Source: JAXDLH01 sp034666705 (GTDB lineage: Bacteria; Chloroflexota; UBA6077; SHYK01). From it: a stretch of DNA of 5,245 nucleotides. The DNA lies in the NCBI GenBank assembly GCA_034666705.1, contig JAXDLH010000059.1, forward strand, positions 1 to 5,245. The letters run 5' to 3'. A program made the position numbers and the translations under genes. The notes under the pieces are model-generated. The model had not been told where the DNA came from and did no database searches. It worked only from the letters and a program-made list of their open reading frames with translations. This document shows positions 1 to 4,203 of this stretch, piece by piece (position 1 is the stretch's first letter; each line of letters opens with the position of its first letter).

Positions 1-303
1 TGGTTCTTTCCTTCGGTCGGCGAGTATGCTGGGATCCTCGAGCGGCACGGCTTGGAGGTCGTCCAGGCCGCGGTGTGGGACCGACCTACCCCGCTCGGCG
101 ACAGCCCCGGCGCTATGCGGAGCTGGATCGAGGTGTTCGCGGCGGCGTTCGTCGAGGCGGTGCCCGCGGCGGACCGCGACGCCCACCTGACCGAGGTCGA
201 GCGGCTCGCGCGGCCGGCGCTCTTTCACGACGGTGTCTGGAGCGCCGACTATCGTCGCCTCCGCGTCGTCGCCATCCACACTGGCGGTGCGACCAGCCCA
301 TAG
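1..303 (+). CDS. Class I SAM-dependent methyltransferase, C-terminal fragment (5' end outside window)
   Basis: The reading frame is open from the first base and closes at TAG 301-303, giving the last 100 residues. The fragment begins WFFPSVGEYAGILERHGLEV, then has a DRPTPL segment (residues 28-33), a SWIEVF helix (about 41-46) and a closing VWSADYRRLRVVAI stretch. This order (FPS..EYa.lLe..GfeV, then RPTPL, a W..mF helix and adYrRLRvvA) is what I know from the C-terminal part of small cytoplasmic methyltransferases of the trans-aconitate methyltransferase-like group. The SAM-binding glycine-rich motif would lie upstream of the window and cannot be seen. The substrate is therefore unknown, and 'trans-aconitate' should not be read as its activity. 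An internal TTG at 52 is simply part of the frame, not a start. The gene converges on the ferritin-like operon; the inverted repeat at 405-459 probably ends both transcripts. Family call fairly sure, function open. Confidence 0.8.
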   Translation, partial: WFFPSVGEYAGILERHGLEVVQAAVWDRPTPLGDSPGAMRSWIEVFAAAFVEAVPAADRDAHLTEVERLARPALFHDGVWSADYRRLRVVAIHTGGATSP

Positions 304-329
304 GCTGGGCGGCGAGTCGGAATCCATGC

Positions 330-380
330 GTCATCCTGTGTTCGGTGGGCGGCACCGCGCCGCCAGACTCCCAGCATGAC
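330..380. repeat. Imperfect intergenic inverted repeat
   Basis: Just downstream of the methyltransferase stop, GTCATCCTG (330-338) pairs with CAGCATGAC (372-380) with one mismatch. Inside it GGCGGC (348-353) pairs with GCCGCC (359-364) around a 5-nt loop. The two stems are separated by an unpaired internal loop. No T-run follows, so it is a poor terminator candidate. GTCATNCTG/CAGNATGAC ends resemble common intergenic palindromic repeats in high-GC bacteria, and a decayed copy of such an element is my best guess. Confidence 0.45.
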
Positions 381-404
381 ATAAAAGAGCATTGAAAGGC
401 CAAA

Positions 405-459
405 GCATAAGGGATCGCCCAGAGGGGAACACGAAACCTCGCTGGGCGATCCTTTATGC
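405..459. terminator. 18-bp inverted repeat, probable bidirectional terminator
   Basis: The arm at 405-422 (GCATAAGGGATCGCCCAG) is the reverse complement of 442-459 (CTGGGCGATCCTTTATGC) except for one position, which can form a G-U pair in RNA. The loop is 19 nt (423-441) and can add a short AGG/CCT pairing. The repeat lies between two convergent genes, about 100 nt after the methyltransferase stop and 78 nt after the ferritin-like operon stop. On the plus strand the GC-rich stem runs into TTTAT; on the minus strand the hairpin is followed by TTTGGCCTTTC. That fits termination in both directions, although neither side has a long uninterrupted T-run. An alternative is a mobile palindromic repeat unit. 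Confidence 0.6.
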
Positions 460-536
460 AGTCTGTCCTGCGCCGCGTGGAGGCGTTCGGCACGGGATTC
501 GAACTGAGCGCCCATATTCCCGCTCGGTAGTAGTGC

Positions 537-1295
537 CTACGCCGCCTGGCTCTCGCGGCGGCCGTCGCCCTGCCCCAGGTTGAGGCCGGTGATCTCGCGC
601 GCTCGCATCAGGATCCAGCCTCGCACCTTATCCAGGTGATCGGCTTCGTCCGCCAGGGCCCGCTCGAACCGATTGGCGAGTTCTGTCTGCTGCATCTCGA
701 TGGACACGTCGATCAGCATGCGCCAGGCGTCATTGTCCGCCAACTCGGCGGTCAGCATCGCATCGAGGCATTGATCCACCGACGTCCGCGGATCGGTCAG
801 CACCTGGAGGATTCCGGTCGACGCCACGGTGCACACATCGGCCATCGGCGTCACCGCGGTGGGATCGCCGCCGAGTTGGGTGATCGCCTCCTGTAACAGG
901 AGGAAGTGTTGGTACTCTTCGTCGCGCAGTCGCCGGACGTCCTCTGCAGAAGGACCAGCTGCTGCTTGGCCCTGCACGGACTGGACCTTCAGTAGCAGCG
1001 CCTCGTACAGCCGAGTGCCCGTGCGCTCGAACGCGAGGCGCGCCCCGAGTTTGCCGATCAGCATTAGATGCAGCGGCATCGCCGCCTGATCCATCGCCAC
1101 TGATGTCATAGGCTCTGGGACCGTGCCGATCGGCTCCGCCTCGTCGATGTAGACGCTGCGCATCGCTGCCAACTGCAGGTCGCTATCGCCGGTGGTTGCT
1201 GGCACGTGCTGCGTCGCCTCAATCATGGCGTTGGTGCCCTCCGGCGAGGTCATTGCGCCGGAGTAGTTCATACCGGGTGCTCTCCGTGGCATCAT
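537..1295 (-). CDS. Ferritin-like diiron protein, single domain (252 aa)
   Basis: The protein looks like a four-helix ferritin-like bundle with a complete carboxylate/histidine ligand set: E90 in LAFERTG (helix 1), E127-Y-Q-H130 (helix 2), E184 in TAELADND (helix 3) and E217-A-D-H220 (helix 4). Two ExxH motifs plus two single Glu residues is the classic pattern for a non-haem diiron site, so iron binding or oxidation, peroxide handling or another diiron oxidation is plausible; the actual reaction is unknown. The first 65 or so residues are less ordered-looking and carry no signal peptide or membrane segment, so it is probably cytoplasmic. I chose the ATG at 1295 because its ATGA overlaps the stop of the upstream gene and AGGAGG lies 4 nt before it; a second ATG follows at once (1292) with better 7-nt spacing. 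A longer frame back to 1364 lies wholly inside the upstream gene. Translational coupling suggests matched production of the two proteins. Confidence 0.75.
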   Translation of the reverse strand: MMPRRAPGMNYSGAMTSPEGTNAMIEATQHVPATTGDSDLQLAAMRSVYIDEAEPIGTVPEPMTSVAMDQAAMPLHLMLIGKLGARLAFERTGTRLYEALLLKVQSVQGQAAAGPSAEDVRRLRDEEYQHFLLLQEAITQLGGDPTAVTPMADVCTVASTGILQVLTDPRTSVDQCLDAMLTAELADNDAWRMLIDVSIEMQQTELANRFERALADEADHLDKVRGWILMRAREITGLNLGQGDGRRESQAA

Positions 1296-2494
1296 GCGGC
1301 CTCCTGCTCTGGCATCGCGGGGCGCCAGCCAGCGGGCTTGGCCAACTCGGTGCCCGGGGTCCACATGTAGCCGGCGGCAGTAATCTCACTTGGCGAGCCC
1401 TCGGAGTTGAGCTGCTCGCGATATCGGGTGGAGGGCGACCCCACCGGCACCCGGCTCTGCTCGACGATCTCCGTGCCCACGGCCTGCAGGTTGACCTCGT
1501 CGTGCAGTACCTGCCGCACATAGGCTCGTTGGCTCTCGTAGACGATGGGGTCTGGCAGGGTTGCGGGGAGGATCTCCGAGGGATCGCGTCGTTCCACGTT
1601 CTTGAATTGCTCCATGGCGAAGTGCAGGTGCCCCAGCTCGTAGTCGAGGAAGCGCTCCCAGAGGCTGCGAATGCGTGGATTCGATTCGGAGCTGACGCAG
1701 CTGTAGTAGTTGTAGACCTCGTTCGCTTCGTGGAGGAGCCACTTCTCCAGCCAGCTCTCCGTTGGATCGCAGAGGCACTCATACTGCGTAACGTGTTGTT
1801 CCTCGATAGAGGCGATCTCGGCGTACAGCATGCGTGCCACCGGATCCGCGAAGAGTGGTCCAACGTGCATGTAATAGTCGTGCGTTTGATGCTCACCGGA
1901 CACGATCGTCATTGTGTTGAGCTTCGTAATCGGCTGCGCAGTCATCCGGTCGTACGACCGTCGTAAGTCGTCCTCCGGCGCGCGGTGCTCGATGATCGTC
2001 GGCCGCCCGGGGATGATGTCGGTGTACCCCTGGGTGAGCGTGTTCGCATCCTTGCCTTCCAGGCGATCGAGCAGCGCACTGTAGCGATAGAGATGGTCGA
2101 AGTCCTCCAGCAGACCGAAGCGCAGCACCTGGCTCACGTACGGATCCGGTTCTTGCTGCGCCAGCGCCGCGGTTACCTCGATCGCGACCTGTTCGTAGCC
2201 GATCGTCGTCTCGAGCGGCGATTGGTCGGCCGGCAGCAGCCAGTTCACCAGGGTCTGCTCGTGCTGCTCGATTCGTCGTATCTGCGCCAGCGGTAGCTGC
2301 AGGTCGCGGTTCATGCGTGCCGCGGCATGCGAGAAGCGCACTGCCTCGGACTCGATGCCGTTCATGAGGATGACGCGCACCCGCGTGAATGCGTCTTCAT
2401 CTAGTTTGCTTATTGGCATGCGCACCATGTCACGCCAGGTAAATACCTGGTGGTCGAGCGGGACGCCCCGCTCATGCAAGATGTCGAGAGTCAC
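1292..2494 (-). CDS. Ferritin-like protein with two helical-bundle segments (400 aa)
   Basis: A helix-rich soluble protein with no signal peptide or membrane segment. The second half has a convincing diiron-type pattern: E226, E231-E-Q-H234, E256/E259 in LLHEANEVYNYY, and E286-L-G-H289. The first half has a looser version: E48/E50 in GIESEAVRFSH, IEQHE (76-79), E101/E106 in YEQVAIE, and LEDFDH (130-134). I read this as tandem ferritin-like domains of which the C-terminal one is the better metal site; an N-terminal pseudo-domain is possible. The last 60 or so residues lack ligands and look like an extension. The GTG at 2494 is chosen as start because AGGAGG sits 6 nt upstream (2501-2506); the upstream ATG at 2524 has no good ribosome site and would place this AGGAGG inside the coding region. 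It is the first gene of the minus-strand operon and ends in an ATGA overlap with the 252-aa gene. Exact family and substrate not recognised. Confidence 0.7.
   Translation of the reverse strand: MTLDILHERGVPLDHQVFTWRDMVRMPISKLDEDAFTRVRVILMNGIESEAVRFSHAAARMNRDLQLPLAQIRRIEQHEQTLVNWLLPADQSPLETTIGYEQVAIEVTAALAQQEPDPYVSQVLRFGLLEDFDHLYRYSALLDRLEGKDANTLTQGYTDIIPGRPTIIEHRAPEDDLRRSYDRMTAQPITKLNTMTIVSGEHQTHDYYMHVGPLFADPVARMLYAEIASIEEQHVTQYECLCDPTESWLEKWLLHEANEVYNYYSCVSSESNPRIRSLWERFLDYELGHLHFAMEQFKNVERRDPSEILPATLPDPIVYESQRAYVRQVLHDEVNLQAVGTEIVEQSRVPVGSPSTRYREQLNSEGSPSEITAAGYMWTPGTELAKPAGWRPAMPEQEAA
1300..1305 (-). promoter_or_regulatory. Ribosome binding site for the 252-aa ferritin-like gene
   Basis: AGGAGG on the minus strand lies inside the last codons of the upstream gene, 4 nt before ATG 1295 and 7 nt before the in-frame ATG 1292. 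It fixes the start near the ATGA overlap and argues against the upstream in-frame start at 1364. Confidence 0.8.
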
Positions 2495-2500
2495 GAACTT

Positions 2501-2506
2501 CCTCCT
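2501..2506 (-). promoter_or_regulatory. Ribosome binding site that decides the GTG start at 2494
   Basis: The minus strand reads AGGAAGGAGG and then six bases (AAGTTC) before GTG 2494-2492. This is strong and ideally spaced, and it makes the ATG at 2524 unlikely as the real start. Confidence 0.85.
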
Positions 2507-2693
2507 TCCTTTAACAACGGACATCTACTACGACGACGGAAATCTGCACCCCGGCTTACGCAATGCAACGTGCGTGCGCGGGCCGTACTGCAGTGTTCCG
2601 AGTATGTGCAACTGGGGATGTAGCCGAATCTAGCCGGCTGGTAAACGAGCCACCTTGCGACGTAGGGCTTGCAGACACAATAAGCGCCGGTAC

Positions 2694-2711
2694 ATGCGGT
2701 TTTCTCCGCAT
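2694..2711. repeat. Small inverted repeat in divergent promoter region
   Basis: ATGCGG (2694-2699) and CCGCAT (2706-2711) are perfect reverse complements around a 6-nt T-rich spacer. It could be a regulator site or a small hairpin; at 6 bp, chance occurrence cannot be excluded. Confidence 0.3.
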
Positions 2712-2839
2712 CGAAACCAATGACAGCATGACCATGTCTTCACTTGTGCCCGCGTGAAGAGTAACCATCGGTTAACGTTCCGCGACTTTCGACTTCACGA
2801 TGCCCGCACATCATTCTGGTTAAGGCCAGCGTGTATTGG

Positions 2840-2857
2840 CGAACGAGGAATCGTTCG
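2840..2857 (+). promoter_or_regulatory. Perfect 7-bp hairpin/dyad upstream of the plus-strand cluster
   Basis: CGAACGA (2840-2846) and TCGTTCG (2851-2857) are exact reverse complements around GGAA. The dyad ends 48 nt before the GTG at 2906, either in the 5' leader or over the promoter. A GGAA tetraloop on a 7-bp stem would be a stable RNA hairpin; equally, the symmetric sequence could bind a dimeric repressor. No T-run follows, so termination is unlikely. Confidence 0.45.
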
Positions 2858-2891
2858 AATCGCAACGATCACCAGCAAGTCAGGGCCGACG

Positions 2892-2900
2892 TAAGGAGGT
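2892..2900 (+). promoter_or_regulatory. Very strong Shine-Dalgarno for the 155-aa gene
   Basis: TAAGGAGGT is a nine-base match to the complement of the usual 16S rRNA 3' end and lies 5 nt before GTG 2906. It fixes the start and predicts strong translation. The frame is open further upstream (from 2831), but that part contains this site and the hairpin at 2840-2857. Confidence 0.9.
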
Positions 2901-2905
2901 CCACC

Positions 2906-3373
2906 GTGTCCCAGGTTCTCGAATTCAGCGCCGAAGAGGTGATGGTTCTCACCGACCGCGTCACGAACGCCGACTACGGTACGGAGGACCAGCGCGTTAC
3001 GCCGTATCTGCTCTTGCTCAAGCTGGGCTCCGCGTACGTCGAGATGCTCGGCAACGGGGTGAAGCGGGAGGGCATGCTGCAGATCGCGCTGACCGAGTCG
3101 GAGCTGTGGCTGCTCCGCTCGAAGGTCAACAGCACGGATAAGACCCCGAACGACTCGCTGTTCGGAGTAAAGCTGCTCACCAAGCTGTACTCGGCGCTCC
3201 TCGCGGAGAGCGCTGAGGTGCCGATAGAGTTCGGGGATTCCGTCGGGCAGCAATTCGGTGAGTTAGAGCGCGCAGCACTGGCCAAATGGAAGGAGCGACC
3301 CGATGCCCGAGACGACGCCGACGAGAACGACGCCGATCACCGCGCCGACTACGGCGCCGATGCGGCGGCTTGA
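2906..3373 (+). CDS. Uncharacterised protein (155 aa), first gene of plus-strand cluster
   Basis: I do not recognise the family. Residues 1-130 look like a compact, mainly helical soluble domain: an amphipathic start (SAEEVMVLTDRV), a hydrophobic stretch VTPYLLLLKLGSAYVEML (31-48) too polar at its ends to be a clear membrane segment, a SELWLLRSKV helix (65-74) and LFGVKLLTKLYSALLAESAEV (85-105). There is no signal peptide, cysteine or obvious catalytic motif. From about residue 131 the sequence turns into a low-complexity Asp/Ala/Arg tail (ERPDARDDADENDADHRAD). This tail is coded by a repetitive GACGCCGA-like stretch that also holds the start of the next ORF in another frame, so it may be under little constraint. 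GTG 2906 is chosen for its near-perfect Shine-Dalgarno. It is transcribed away from the ferritin-like operon. Real gene: quite likely; function unknown. Confidence 0.75.
   Translation: MSQVLEFSAEEVMVLTDRVTNADYGTEDQRVTPYLLLLKLGSAYVEMLGNGVKREGMLQIALTESELWLLRSKVNSTDKTPNDSLFGVKLLTKLYSALLAESAEVPIEFGDSVGQQFGELERAALAKWKERPDARDDADENDADHRADYGADAAA
3290..3295 (+). promoter_or_regulatory. Internal Shine-Dalgarno for the 46-aa ORF
   Basis: AAGGAG lies within the 3' part of the 155-aa gene, 7 nt before ATG 3303. Strength and spacing are good, and this is the main support for the small ORF that follows. Confidence 0.6.
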
Positions 3374-3443
3374 GCCAGCACGGATTTGCCCAGCGCAGAA
3401 GACCCGAGTGGGCGAACGAATTCGCCGCGAGCTGCGGCCATGA
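3303..3443 (+). CDS. Short Pro/Thr-rich ORF overlapping its neighbours (46 aa)
   Basis: A small frame starting at ATG 3303 and ending at TGA 3441-3443. The protein begins MPETTPTRTTPITAPTTAP, an unstructured Thr/Pro-rich half. It continues with a basic half rich in Arg, containing one Cys (C29) and ending RRELRP. Three things support it: AAGGAG 7 nt upstream; a 71-bp out-of-frame overlap with the end of the 155-aa gene, as in packed operons; and a stop that overlaps the next start as ATGA, linking it to the 129-aa gene, which has only a weak ribosome site of its own. I do not recognise a family. It could be a small partner protein, a leader-like ORF used only to couple translation, or a relic in which an ancestral frame of the 155-aa protein shifted. 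Moderate confidence that it is translated; none about function. Confidence 0.5.
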   Translation: MPETTPTRTTPITAPTTAPMRRLEPARICPAQKTRVGERIRRELRP

Positions 3444-3829
3444 CTGAAACCTCCGCGCAAGGCCGCGTCGAAGAGGGAGTGCACCTCTCTCCGTATACCT
3501 GCGAGATTACCGATTATCTGCAGCACGCATTCGAGTTGCTCGATGCCGGCGATGAGGATCGGATCATCGGCGATCCGTGGTTCACACGCGACGATGGGCT
3601 CCCCCCGCTCTCAGATGAGGACGTCGACCGGGTGATCGCCGCGATCGACTCGGAGTTCGAGACGGAGATTCGGATCTACGCGAGCTACCATCTCAATCAC
3701 TCCGGCGCAAACTGGGTGCCAGAGTTCAATCGTCTCAGCCCCCGAGCCCGGCGCGCCGTCGTCGAAGGTCTGGACGCGATCCTCGCGCGCTACAAACCAG
3801 AGGCGCCGCCAACTTCCGACTGGTGCTGA
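3440..3829 (+). CDS. Uncharacterised acidic protein (129 aa), last gene of plus-strand cluster
   Basis: I do not recognise the family. The protein is soluble-looking and acidic, with no signal peptide or membrane segment. Visible parts are a helix YTCEITDYLQHAFELLD (19-35), an acidic loop with GDPWFTRDDGLPPLSDEDVDRV (44-65), a helix with two closely spaced histidines (IRIYASYHLNHSG, 77-89; H84 and H87), and a C-terminal helix LSPRARRAVVEGLDAILARY (99-118), ending in a terminal Cys (DWC). The Asp/Glu and His residues could bind metal, but no known motif is formed. ATG 3440 is chosen because its ATGA overlaps the stop of the 46-aa ORF. The ribosome site before it is weak (GAG 8 nt upstream), which points to translational coupling. 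The frame stays open back to a TTG at 3386, which has no good ribosome site. Likely co-transcribed with the 155-aa gene. Confidence 0.7.
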   Translation: MTETSAQGRVEEGVHLSPYTCEITDYLQHAFELLDAGDEDRIIGDPWFTRDDGLPPLSDEDVDRVIAAIDSEFETEIRIYASYHLNHSGANWVPEFNRLSPRARRAVVEGLDAILARYKPEAPPTSDWC

Positions 3830-3840
3830 GCAGTCCCGAT

Positions 3841-3872
3841 CGGCGGGCCCCGCTCCAGGATCAGTTGATCCG
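3841..3872. repeat. Imperfect direct repeat module, copy 1
   Basis: This copy matches 3920-3952 at 28 positions, with four mismatches and one single-base gap; the start is CGGCGGG..CCCC and the end GTTGATCCG. It carries the terminator-like hairpin. Confidence 0.65.
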
Positions 3873-3876
3873 TTTT
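3858..3876 (+). terminator. Possible weak intrinsic terminator after the plus-strand cluster
   Basis: GGATC (3858-3862) and GATCC (3867-3871) form a 5-bp stem with an AGTT loop, followed by GTTTT. It sits about 30 nt after the 129-aa gene stop, where a terminator is expected. The stem is short and the T-run only four bases, so it may be weak. The hairpin lies inside the first copy of a repeat; in the second copy (3920-3952) the pairing is lost. Confidence 0.35.
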
Positions 3877-3919
3877 AGTTAATGGAGCCTTCATGGTTGC
3901 GGTGCCGTCCCTGCCTGCT

Positions 3920-3952
3920 CGGCGGGGCCCCACTCCAGAATTTGTTGATCCG
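3920..3952. repeat. Imperfect direct repeat module, copy 2
   Basis: Second copy of the module at 3841-3872, about 80 bp downstream. It runs straight into CGCTCGTCCTGAGCTGTC, a degenerate copy of the CTGAGCTTGTCGAAGGA repeat. A further fragment of the module start (GGCGGGGCCAC) appears at 4110-4120. Confidence 0.65.
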
Positions 3953-3970
3953 CTCGTCCTGAGCTGTCAT

Positions 3971-3985
3971 GCCCGTGGGACGGGC
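3971..3985. repeat. Short GC-rich hairpin
   Basis: GCCCGT (3971-3976) and ACGGGC (3980-3985) are perfect reverse complements around GGG. No T-run follows. It interrupts the degenerate repeat copy at 3949-3967 and may be just part of the repeat mosaic. Confidence 0.35.
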
Positions 3986-4029
3986 GCCACGGACAGATGA
4001 ATATCACGATTCAGAGCAGCTTGCCGAAA

Positions 4030-4045
4030 GACGAGTCGTCATTCA
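4030..4045. repeat. 16-bp direct repeat GACGAGTCGTCATTCA, copy 1
   Basis: Exact match to 4079-4094, offset 49 bp. The first 11 bases (GACGA-G-TCGTC) are palindromic around a central G. Both copies flank the repeat unit at 4049-4076 like a short direct duplication. Confidence 0.75.
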
Positions 4046-4076
4046 CCCATCCGCTCGTCCTGAGCTTGTCGAAGGA
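4041..4076. repeat. 36-bp repeat containing CCTGAGCTTGTCGAAGGA, copy 1
   Basis: It matches 4155-4190 at 34 of 36 positions. The core CCTGAGCTTGTCGAAGGA belongs to a type of short intergenic repeat that I recall as scattered through many high-GC genomes, often misread as SARPELVEG-like peptides. It carries no transposase and would have to be moved or copied by other means. Confidence 0.8.
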
Positions 4077-4078
4077 CT

Positions 4079-4094
4079 GACGAGTCGTCATTCA
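4079..4094. repeat. 16-bp direct repeat GACGAGTCGTCATTCA, copy 2
   Basis: Exact second copy of 4030-4045. It is followed by ATCAATCCTCTCG, a further degenerate version of the sequence that starts the 36-bp repeat. Confidence 0.75.
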
Positions 4095-4154
4095 TCAATC
4101 CTCTCGGGTGGCGGGGCCACTTGGGTGCCGGGCCGATCGTGTGCCGGGCAACCC

Positions 4155-4190
4155 ATTCACCAATCCGCTCGCCCTGAGCTTGTCGAAGGA
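4155..4190. repeat. 36-bp repeat containing CCTGAGCTTGTCGAAGGA, copy 2
   Basis: Second copy, in the same orientation, differing from 4041-4076 at two bases. It ends 14 bp from the galK stop codon, so it would lie in the 3' end of a galK transcript. Confidence 0.8.
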
Positions 4191-4203
4191 CCCGCAGGCG
4201 GAT

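Larger units (their letters stand above)
2495..2905. other. Divergent intergenic region, 411 bp
   Basis: This region separates the minus-strand ferritin-like operon from the plus-strand unknown cluster, so promoters for both should be here. I found no convincing -35/-10 pair on either strand. What can be seen is a set of small dyads: AGCCGGCT (2632-2639), ATGCGG/CCGCAT (2694-2699/2706-2711), TAACC/GGTTA (2762-2766/2770-2774) and the perfect 7-bp hairpin at 2840-2857. Base composition is less GC-biased than in the genes. Two short overlapping open frames (about 2556-2768) lack ribosome sites and I do not call them. Confidence 0.75.
3830..4203. other. Repeat-rich non-coding region between convergent genes
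   Basis: About 370 bp without a credible gene lie between the 129-aa gene and galK. It is a mosaic of short direct repeats: a 32-bp module at 3841-3872 and 3920-3952, a 16-bp unit at 4030-4045 and 4079-4094, and a 36-bp unit at 4041-4076 and 4155-4190, plus broken copies at 3949-3967 and 4090-4106. Reading frames through it give repeated peptides such as SARPELVEG, a product of the DNA repeat rather than a protein. Confidence 0.75.

Noticed and set aside
493..504. Minus-strand GTTCGAATCCCG, like a tRNA T-loop, with CCA some 20 bases further on
   Set aside because: Only the innermost pair of the T-stem can form (CTCAG does not pair with CCCGT), the CCA is three or so bases out of place, and no D-arm, anticodon arm or matching acceptor strand is seen. 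At most a tRNA relic; chance is as likely.
1196..1966. Long 256-codon plus-strand frame opposite the ferritin-like genes
   Set aside because: It is antisense to two well-supported genes with strong ribosome sites and diiron motifs; long antisense frames are common in GC-rich coding DNA.
2539..2568. Minus-strand TTGCAT (2568-2563) as -35 box for the ferritin-like operon
   Set aside because: At 16-18 bp spacing only CAGATT/AGATTT-like sequences occur, which are poor -10 boxes; not enough to call a promoter.
2556..2768. Overlapping 64-70 codon open frames on both strands in the divergent gap
   Set aside because: No ribosome binding site before either start, no recognisable protein, and they lie where promoters are needed.
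3386..3439. TTG at 3386 as an earlier start for the 129-aa gene
   Set aside because: No ribosome site before it, and ATG 3440 has the ATGA overlap with the preceding ORF.
3841..4190. CRISPR array
   Set aside because: Repeats differ in length and sequence, copies are few and broken, spacing is irregular (49, 80 and 114 bp offsets), and no cas gene is present.
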